The position numbers were made by a program, and so were the translations under genes. A stretch of DNA of 11,015 bases from an uncultured Campylobacter sp. (GTDB taxonomy: Bacteria > Campylobacterota > Campylobacteria > Campylobacterales > Campylobacteraceae), in the NCBI RefSeq assembly GCF_938045465.1, contig NZ_CALIBF010000216.1, positions 1 to 11,015 on the forward strand, written 5' to 3'. How positions within the stretch are numbered: position 1 is the first letter of the stretch; every line of letters begins with the position of its first letter. Shown one piece after another: positions 6,223-11,015 of the stretch. Below the pieces are notes generated by a model that searched no databases, was not told where the DNA came from, and was given only the letters and a program-made list of their open reading frames with translations.

Positions 6223-7221
6223 GTGGTCTATTTCAAACACATATTTCTCGCGCTGTTTTGCGGGGTGCTGTTTTGCGGCGTACTTTACGGCGAAAATCCA
6301 AATAAAATTTCAAAGCAAAATTCTAAATCTGACTTCATCTGGGGCGTTACGATCGACGACGGCTGGTACGAGGACGCACAAGACGCCTCGGGCGCGAAGC
6401 TGCAAAGCATCGTGCGCGCCCTGCAAGCCCTACCCGTAAAGCCAACCGTGCGCGTCGTGATGTCAAAAGAAATTAGCCCGCGCGAGTATGAGCCTCTTTT
6501 TAGGCGGCTTAGCGAGGTTTCGTACGTGATGGCGTGCCCCGTGGACTCCTACGAGATGAGCTCGTACAAAAGCGTGAAAAGCTACGAAAAGAGGTTCGCG
6601 GACGCCTTCGCTGCGCTTGCGCCCTACGTGCAGATCTGGGAGATCGGCAACGAAATAAACGGCGAGGGCTGGCTCGGGGACGATGCGAATTTTATCGCCG
6701 CTAAGATGATCGCGGCATTCGAGTTCATCCACAAAAAGGGCGCTAAAACGGCGCTTACGGCGTATTATACGCCGAGCGGAGCGCAGAAAACGCAGATGCG
6801 CGAGTGGCTGCGAAAATTCGTACCGCAGGATATGAAAGATGGGCTGGATTATCTTTTCGTAAGCTACTACGAGGACGATAACGAGGGCTTTGCGCCTGAT
6901 TGGAGCGAAATTTTTACCGATCTGCAAAGCGCCTTCCCCGCTTCGAAACTCGGTATCGGCGAGTGCGGAAACACGGCGGCGGACGCTACGCAGGCGAGCA
7001 AGCAGGCGATGATGAGGTGGTATTATACGATGCCGCGCTACGTGCAAAACTACGTGGGCGGGTACTTTTGGTGGTATTTTGTGCAAGACTGTGCCAGCGG
7101 AACGGGACCCGGCGCTTCAAACGGCAAAAATCGCGGCGCGCACGACAAAGCGAAAGCTACAGACGAGCTGCTGCAAAGCCTAATCGAAGCTATAAATGAA
7201 GCTCATCGCGAGAAAAATTAA
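6223..7221 (+). CDS. Exported TIM-barrel protein, probable clan GH-A glycoside hydrolase
   Basis: The start is GTG 6223, six bases after AAGGAG (6211-6216); earlier in-frame codons back to 6154 have no ribosome binding site and would bury the signal peptide. The 332-aa product opens with a signal sequence (VYFKHIFLALFCGVLF, then a likely cleavage near residue 22-24), so it acts outside the cytoplasm. Two motifs sit where clan GH-A enzymes carry their catalytic acids: WEIGNE with the N143-E144 pair at the end of strand 4, and LGIGECG with E247 at strand 7, followed by the aromatic patch GYFWWYF. GVTIDDGWYED near the N-terminus would be the first barrel strand. No family number or substrate can be assigned; a cell-wall or capsular polysaccharide is possible. 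The gene is visibly more GC-rich than its flanks. An inactive barrel used for binding is the alternative. Confidence 0.75.
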   Translation: MVYFKHIFLALFCGVLFCGVLYGENPNKISKQNSKSDFIWGVTIDDGWYEDAQDASGAKLQSIVRALQALPVKPTVRVVMSKEISPREYEPLFRRLSEVSYVMACPVDSYEMSSYKSVKSYEKRFADAFAALAPYVQIWEIGNEINGEGWLGDDANFIAAKMIAAFEFIHKKGAKTALTAYYTPSGAQKTQMREWLRKFVPQDMKDGLDYLFVSYYEDDNEGFAPDWSEIFTDLQSAFPASKLGIGECGNTAADATQASKQAMMRWYYTMPRYVQNYVGGYFWWYFVQDCASGTGPGASNGKNRGAHDKAKATDELLQSLIEAINEAHREKN

Positions 7222-7291
7222 ACCGATAAAAACTAAATTTAACCATTCCGATCCTCGAGCTTAAATTTAAGGCAATGCAAACTCGCTTTGA

Positions 7292-7297
7292 TATAAA
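7292..7297 (+). promoter_or_regulatory. Possible -10 box of the DsrE-like pseudogene
   Basis: GCTTTGATATAAAATTC contains TATAAA preceded by a T-rich stretch, 37 bases before the ATG at 7335. A perfect TATAAT at 7309-7314 is closer, but transcription from it would begin at the edge of the ribosome binding site (GAAGGGG, 7322-7328). Confidence 0.35.
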
Positions 7298-7334
7298 ATT
7301 CTTTTCAATATAATTTTAAACGAAGGGGCGCAAA

Positions 7335-7690
7335 ATGAAAATCCTACTGATCCTGGTAAATCAGCCGTATAACGGCTCGGACAACGCCTACAACGCATTG
7401 AGGCTAGCGGACAGCCTGCATAAAAAGGCGAGAAGGTAAGAATTTTTCTTATGAATGACGCGGTCGATCTCGTAAGAGATAGTACCGAAAAACCGGGTAA
7501 TTACGACATTGATCTGGTAGCCAAACTAAAGGAGCTATATCGCGGCGGCGTGGCGCTAAAAGTATGCGGCAGCTGCCAAAGCAGATGCGGCTTGCACGCA
7601 GGAGAGCCCTACTTTAGCGACGAAATAAAAGGCAGCATGGATATACTTGCGACCTGGGTTTGCGAGTGCGACAGAACGCTTACGTTTTAG
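7335..7690 (+). pseudogene. DsrE/DsrF-family protein gene broken by a one-base deletion
   Basis: ATG 7335 follows GAAGGGG by six bases and opens MKILLILVNQPYNGSDNAYN, but the frame stops at TAA 7437-7439 after 34 codons. The next frame carries straight on: with one more A in the A5 run at 7422-7426 the text becomes SLHKKGEKVRIFLMNDAVDL and continues to the TAG at 7690. The restored product would be 118 aa with the layout of small DsrE-like proteins: an N-terminal beta strand, an ALRLADSL helix, a second strand ending FLMNDAV, and a cysteine motif VCGSCQSRCG near the middle of the chain. DsrE/TusD relatives act in sulfur-relay or redox reactions; this member's role is unknown. As written, only the 79-aa piece from ATG 7451 could be made, without the first strand and helix. 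A sequencing error in the homopolymer would give the same picture. Confidence 0.8.
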
Positions 7691-7708
7691 TTTAAATTTA
7701 GACTCAAG

Positions 7709-7744
7709 ATGAGCAAAACTTTCAAAGGAGTTTTTGCTTATTTT
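7709..7744 (+). terminator. Probable rho-independent terminator after the DsrE-like gene
   Basis: AGCAAAACT (7712-7720) pairs with AGTTTTTGCT (7729-7738) with one extra T, and the flanking AT/TA bases extend the stem to about 12 pairs around an eight-base loop. TTTT follows (7741-7744). The stem is AT-rich, as often in this group. The loop also contains AAAGGAG, so a ribosome binding site for the next gene is an alternative reading of the same bases. Confidence 0.45.
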
Positions 7745-7785
7745 GATCTATAAATTTGCTATGAAATTTTATAAAAAGATTAAAT

Positions 7786-8529
7786 TTGAAAAACGCTATT
7801 TTTAATAAAAACAGGAATTTAAGGGATTACGATAAAGAGCCGATTACTTTGTACGATTATGAGGTTTTTTATGACAGTTGTATTACCGCTATACCGCTTT
7901 TATGTGCCTTGGCTATACCGCTTAGCATAAAAGCTTTATTTGATAATGAAGTATTGGCAGATATAATTTTAGGAAATATTTTTGCATTCGGCATAATTGC
8001 GTTTATGGTTATAGTCTTTTTAGTTTTTGATAATCCAAAGAAAAGCAAAATTTTAATCAAAAATTCAATTGTTGAATTTTATAAAATAAATTCTAACGAG
8101 TTGAAATTAAGAAGAACAGTAGAATTAACAAATTTAAATGAAACTATATGCAAACCACTTTTTGGTTATTCTAAGAAAAAAGGTACAAAGGCGATTCTAG
8201 TTTGCATTTCAATATTTAGTTTTGCCATAATAGTTGCTATGTCTTTTTTGTTTTTTATTGGATTTTGGATATTCGGATTTGTTGGGCTTTTATTAACAAA
8301 TTTTATCCTTTATATAATTATCGGCAAAAAAGGCGATAGATTTTTTACCATTTTTCCAAGAATAGCAGTAGCATCACCATATATGATGGCGTATGGCGGC
8401 GGCAATCTTACTCCGCCACAATATTATTCGTTAATAATTTATAATCATAGCAAATACGAAGAAGTTAAAGAATACTTTTTAAATTTACACAATATAAACA
8501 TTGATAATATTGAAAAAATTTATTTTTAG
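7786..8529 (+). CDS. AT-rich four-helix membrane protein of unknown function, 5' end probably frameshifted
   Basis: The longest open frame begins at TTG 7786 and gives 247 aa. Two pairs of hydrophobic helices are visible (about 32-51 with 58-82, and 135-157 with 158-179), a polar segment between the pairs, and a cytosolic-looking tail with FPRIAVASPYMMAYGGG (190-206) and an Asn/Ile-rich end. No ribosome binding site precedes the TTG. A better N-terminus exists in another frame: ATG 7761 reads MKFYKKIKFEKRYF and stops at 7803-7805, but removing one T from the T5 run at 7799-7803 makes it continue as RYFNKNRNLRDYDKEPIT into this frame. So the natural gene probably ran 7761-8529. The gene is much richer in A and T than its neighbours, with AAT/ATA-heavy codons, which suggests acquisition. 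I do not recognise the family; a small immunity-type or envelope protein is only a guess. Confidence 0.65.
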   Translation: MKNAIFNKNRNLRDYDKEPITLYDYEVFYDSCITAIPLLCALAIPLSIKALFDNEVLADIILGNIFAFGIIAFMVIVFLVFDNPKKSKILIKNSIVEFYKINSNELKLRRTVELTNLNETICKPLFGYSKKKGTKAILVCISIFSFAIIVAMSFLFFIGFWIFGFVGLLLTNFILYIIIGKKGDRFFTIFPRIAVASPYMMAYGGGNLTPPQYYSLIIYNHSKYEEVKEYFLNLHNINIDNIEKIYF

Positions 8530-8606
8530 ACGGATACGGCAAGCGGCGCGAGCCTGTGGACTACGAAGTCATCTTGCTAAGAGGCAAAAGAAAGGCGAGC
8601 CGCTAA
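8530..8606 (+). pseudogene. 3' remnant of a second copy of the 8704-9867 gene
   Basis: Immediately after the TAG of the preceding gene, the frame of 8532 reads GYGKRREPVDYEVILL and continues with a Lys/Arg-rich end to TAA at 8604-8606. This matches the end of the gene downstream, GYNKGREITDYEVILR followed by an Arg-rich tail, and the DNA also agrees (GGACTACGAAGTCATCTTGC against GGACTACGAGGTTATCTTGC at 9774-9793). No start or 5' part of this copy exists in the window. It is the tail of a lost paralogue, with the junction at or just before the stop of the AT-rich gene. Confidence 0.75.
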
Positions 8607-8662
8607 AAAGCCTTAGCAAAGCGGCAGACGAGGCGTAGATGATGGGCTGAGATTTCAAATTT

Positions 8663-8684
8663 AAAGCAAAATTTTATGCTTTTT
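8663..8684 (+). terminator. Weak hairpin with T-run upstream of the 8704 gene
   Basis: AAAGCA (8663-8668) pairs with TGCTTT (8677-8682) around an eight-base AT loop, and the T-run continues to 8684. Six pairs only, so it may be a weak terminator for the remnant paralogue just upstream or chance. Confidence 0.25.
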
Positions 8685-8703
8685 AGGTGCAACGAGGTAA
8701 AAT

Positions 8704-9867
8704 TTGGACATGAAAACTTTTATAAAAATTTTAAAAATTACCGCCTTGGTCGTGAGCGTTGCATGCGTACTTTTTGTGCTGTATATATTTGTGATTTTAA
8801 ATTTGCTTTTTTCATCCGATACGCCCGAGGGTTGCGATCCTAGTATGCCCACTAGCGCTTGCGATTATATCAATGAAAAATTTGAAAAAGAGCTACAAAA
8901 TTTGCCTCCCGTCGCCGCTCTGCCTAGCCTAGAAAAAAGGCCCGTATTTTGGCTAGGCGAGAAAAAATTCGCAGGAGGTGCGAAGTTTGATTATCTATAC
9001 ATTAAGGACGATTTTGGGGTCTGGCTTAGGTATAAAGACAGCGATAGCGACGACTTCTTGCTACAAAAAGATATGCCAGAGCGCTACTATGGATACGACG
9101 AGATCGATCGTTCGCCGGACGAAAGGTGGGTAAGTGGAGAGCTTGGATATTATAGCTACGGCATCTACGATATTTCGCTTTTTGAAAATGAAGCCAAGAT
9201 ATTTTCTCAAACGGCGCATAAGGTCGTGAGGAAATTTATCGGTTTCTTTAATCTACACTCTATGAGGGGCACATCTTTTGCAGCTCCGCAAGGCACCGAG
9301 GAAAATTTAAACGCTATAAGCGAGCTTCAAACTCCGCTTGCGGATTTTCCGCAAAAACCGAACTACTCTGCGCTTGGTTGGGCTGATAAATCTGAAGCCA
9401 AAGGCTATGTCGGAGATGAAATAGCCAAAAAGCTCGCTCGCAACGTCTTTGAGATAGAGGGCGATGGGTGGCGACAGACCATCCGTATAAACAGCCGCGC
9501 CAAAGATATAAAGGTAATCTGCGGAGATGAAATTTGCCTCGCGCTTGCCTTTGATGAGAGCAAAATCAATAGCTGCGATAACGGCGCTGCATCCACGAAA
9601 ATTTATACGCTAAATTTAAAGCAAAAATTTAATAATTTTCATACGCTTACTAGTAGGAATTTTAACTACGTAAAGCTCGGCGATAAGTATACTTTAGACG
9701 ATGTGGAATCCTTTAAAATAGTTTTATCGAGATTCAGATATATCGAGGGGTATAACAAAGGTCGTGAAATCACGGACTACGAGGTTATCTTGCGAAATAG
9801 CGAGGGTGAGCAGGTTAATGAAATCTGCAGAAATGAAATTAAGAGGGCTCGCAGTCGCTTGCGATAA
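8704..9867 (+). CDS. N-terminally anchored envelope protein of unknown function
   Basis: GAGG at 8694-8697 lies six bases before TTG 8704 and twelve before ATG 8710 (which would drop two residues), so either may be the start. The product of about 387 aa has one hydrophobic segment at residues 9-36 preceded by lysines, which would hold it in the inner membrane with the rest in the periplasm. The outside part begins with two cysteines (C44, C53) in a Pro/Ser-rich stretch, followed by a domain rich in Tyr/Trp/Asp (FDYLYIKDDFGVWLRYKD, RYYGYDEID). A middle section carries SALGWADKSEAKGYVGDEIA, and the C-terminal part (GYNKGREITDYEVILR) ends in a basic tail. I know no family for it. A short 3' remnant of a paralogue lies just upstream, so this gene belongs to a locally duplicated family. 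Confidence 0.8.
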   Translation: MDMKTFIKILKITALVVSVACVLFVLYIFVILNLLFSSDTPEGCDPSMPTSACDYINEKFEKELQNLPPVAALPSLEKRPVFWLGEKKFAGGAKFDYLYIKDDFGVWLRYKDSDSDDFLLQKDMPERYYGYDEIDRSPDERWVSGELGYYSYGIYDISLFENEAKIFSQTAHKVVRKFIGFFNLHSMRGTSFAAPQGTEENLNAISELQTPLADFPQKPNYSALGWADKSEAKGYVGDEIAKKLARNVFEIEGDGWRQTIRINSRAKDIKVICGDEICLALAFDESKINSCDNGAASTKIYTLNLKQKFNNFHTLTSRNFNYVKLGDKYTLDDVESFKIVLSRFRYIEGYNKGREITDYEVILRNSEGEQVNEICRNEIKRARSRLR

Positions 9868-10450
9868 ATCTAAGATAGCGCTGCAGGATTTGGCATATAA
9901 GATCGTGATTTCGGCGTGCTTTAATTTAGCTTCTAAAATTTACGCGAGAATTTTAAAATTCTAAGCTTCAAGCTTTAAAATTTGCCCGCGGAGCTTTTAA
10001 AATTTATCGCACGGCTTAGGTTTATTTTATCCGCGCCAAGACAGCGAAATTTTTAGGGCGTCGCGATAACTAGGCGCAAGATAGCGAAATTTTACAAAGC
10101 TGCGGCAAACAAGATACGCAGAAAATACACGCAAATTTCAAATTTATCTGGATTTTGCCAGCCTGCCCGACGCCGAGCACCATTATTTAGCTACAATCCC
10201 TCTCGCTCGCTTTACTTTTCGCTCGTCTTACAATTTGCTCGCCTTATAATTCCTGCTTGATATTGCACTTTGCGAAACTACTGCGCGCCCTTTCGCAAAA
10301 CTGCACGGCATGTGGGATTGTGCCCATCGCTCGCAGATTTTGCAGCATATGCGCGCGATAAAATTCTGTAGCGCAGGCACTTTCAATAAATTTTGATTTA
10401 AAAGCGCAAACATAGAGGCGATTTAAATTTAAAGCTCACGTGCTCCACGG
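9868..10450. other. Gene-poor stretch with small repeats
   Basis: No convincing gene was found on either strand; the longest clear frame (complement of 10228-10413, 61 codons) has no ribosome binding site and no recognisable product. Visible items are a 14-base palindrome GAATTTTAAAATTC (9948-9961), two direct copies of an AAGAyAGCGAAATTTT element (near 10038-10053 and 10078-10093), and a three-copy 16-base tandem repeat at 10205-10252. It separates the convergent genes ending at 9867 and 10451, so terminators for both should lie here, but I see no textbook hairpin with a T-run. Confidence 0.5.
10205..10252 (+). repeat. Degenerate tandem repeat, three copies of 16 bases
   Basis: The copies are GCTCGCTTTACTTTTC, GCTCGTCTTACAATTT and GCTCGCCTTATAATTC. 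GCTCG and TTA are kept in all three at the same positions, and copies two and three agree at 12 of 16 bases. The neighbouring 16 bases on either side do not extend the pattern clearly. Confidence 0.5.
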
Positions 10451-10831
10451 CTAGCCTGCAAGCGCTCTGCCCGCGAGCAGCCCAGCGTAGCAAAAAAGCA
10501 TACAGGCGCATACGCTTAAGACCGCGTTTAGCAGACCGATAGCAAATTCTCGCGCCAGCAATAATTGCAGCGTATCGTAGCTGAACGTAGAAAATGTCGT
10601 AAAGCCGCCCAGCGCGCCTGCGACAAAAAATACCCGCAGGCTCTGCGTTAAATTTAGTGCGAGTAAAAACCCTATCAGCAGGCTTCCCAGCGCATTCACG
10701 CAAAAAGTAGCGATCGGAAACGCGCTCCAAAATCCGGCGCGATCCATTGCGCGCGCAATCACTCCGCTTAGGCCTACTCGCGCCATCGCGCCTACACAGC
10801 CGCCTAGCCCCGCTAAAATCAAGTTCGTCAA
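10451..10831 (-). CDS. crcB: Fluoride channel FluC/CrcB
   Basis: FluC proteins are small dual-topology channels that form homodimers in the inner membrane and let toxic fluoride leave the cell. The 126-aa length and four hydrophobic segments (about 4-25, 37-59, 65-86, 97-122) are normal for the family. Family signatures are GGCVGAMAR (10-18), TFCVNALGSLLIGF with N46 (42-55), and GGFTTFSTF (75-83), which includes the pore phenylalanines F80 and F83 and the region of the central sodium site. The start is TTG 10831: AAAAGGA lies six bases upstream on the complement, and the nearest in-frame ATG would remove the first signature. It stands alone, facing an AT-rich gap. I looked for a fluoride riboswitch upstream and did not recognise one. 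Confidence 0.95.
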   Translation of the reverse strand: MTNLILAGLGGCVGAMARVGLSGVIARAMDRAGFWSAFPIATFCVNALGSLLIGFLLALNLTQSLRVFFVAGALGGFTTFSTFSYDTLQLLLAREFAIGLLNAVLSVCACMLFCYAGLLAGRALAG

Positions 10832-10855
10832 TCCAAGTCCTTTTAAAATTTGTAA

Positions 10856-10861
10856 ATTTTA
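10856..10861 (-). promoter_or_regulatory. Possible -10 box of crcB
   Basis: The complement reads gcgaaaTAAAATttac 25 bases before the TTG start, leaving a short leader with AAAAGGA. A second candidate, gcgtTAAAATagcg at 10907-10912, would give a leader of about 70 bases. The region is so rich in this word that neither can be preferred strongly. Confidence 0.3.
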
Positions 10862-10913
10862 TTTCGCTATCTAGCCTCCATAGGACGAAAGATGTGCGAC
10901 TTCGCTATTTTAA

Positions 10914-10989
10914 CGCGATTAGTTAAAATTCCGTTTTTAAAATTTGCTCGCGCTTTTTGAAATTTCGTTTTAAAATTTTAACTAGCGCG
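10914..10989. repeat. Inverted repeat upstream of crcB
   Basis: CGCGATTAGTTAAAATT (10914-10930) is matched on the other strand by AATTTTAACTAGCGCG (10974-10989): eleven perfect pairs next to the loop and four more beyond a small internal mismatch, with 43 bases between the arms. The arms and loop are full of TAAAATTT words, so part of the match is compositional. Confidence 0.4.
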
Positions 10990-11015
10990 ACGAAACGCGC
11001 CGTTTTACGCGCCGC

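Noticed and set aside
6463..7086. 207-codon open frame on the minus strand inside the hydrolase gene
   Set aside because: It is a by-product of GC-rich codons in the plus-strand gene; its Arg/His-rich text has no domain, signal peptide or ribosome binding site.
6900..7199. 99-codon plus-strand frame overlapping the end of the hydrolase gene
   Set aside because: Arg-rich shadow frame; the catalytic motif around E247 belongs to the other frame.
7422..7426. Phase-variable homopolymer switch in the DsrE-like gene
   Set aside because: An A5 run is too short; Campylobacter contingency tracts are usually G/C runs of eight or more.
9764..9964. 66-codon plus-strand frame running past the end of the 8704 gene
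   Set aside because: Mostly overlaps a well-supported gene in another frame and has no ribosome binding site of its own.
10228..10413. 61-codon minus-strand frame in the gap before crcB
   Set aside because: No ribosome binding site, no recognisable motif, and it overlaps the tandem repeat.
10832..11015. Fluoride riboswitch upstream of crcB
   Set aside because: The characteristic GC-rich pseudoknot core was not recognisable in this AT-rich leader; only a general inverted repeat is present.

Overview
The window looks like chromosomal DNA from a Campylobacter, probably one of the higher-GC species of the C. gracilis / C. rectus / C. showae type; this is an inference. The grounds are the constant AAATTT/TAAAATTT words in gaps, extended -10 promoters (gcTATAAT, gcTAAAAT, TATACT) with little -35 signal, a campylobacterial-type ribosomal protein S21, and a mix of GC-rich coding DNA with AT-rich gaps.

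Left part (1-4215, minus strand): ribonucleotide reduction. First is the 5' part of nrdB, the beta subunit of oxygen-dependent class Ia reductase, cut by the window edge. After a roughly 330-base gap comes a class III (anaerobic) reductase operon, read right to left: nrdD (702 aa), a 54-aa ORF, and a radical-SAM activase (nrdG type). The 54-aa ORF carries the glycyl-radical motif that is missing from the end of the long nrdD. The class III enzyme therefore appears to be made as two polypeptides: a large catalytic/zinc-ribbon subunit and a small glycyl-radical peptide with its own ribosome binding site. This is the most notable thing in the window.

Middle part (4387-7221, plus strand): a lipoprotein resembling the peptidoglycan synthase activator LpoB, then rpsU (S21) with a strong hairpin behind it, then a likely two-gene unit of a six-helix membrane protein and an exported TIM-barrel protein with clan GH-A glycosidase-like catalytic motifs.

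Right part (7335-9867, plus strand): an accessory and partly decayed stretch. A DsrE-family gene is broken by a one-base deletion. A visibly AT-rich four-helix membrane protein gene has its natural 5' end apparently separated by a one-base insertion. Directly against its stop codon lies a short 3' remnant of a second copy of the next gene. That next gene encodes an anchored envelope protein of unknown function.

The last part is a gene-poor stretch of about 580 bases with small repeats, then fluC/crcB (fluoride channel) on the minus strand, starting at TTG, and an AT-rich upstream region containing a long inverted repeat. No tRNA, rRNA, CRISPR array, insertion sequence or transposase was seen.
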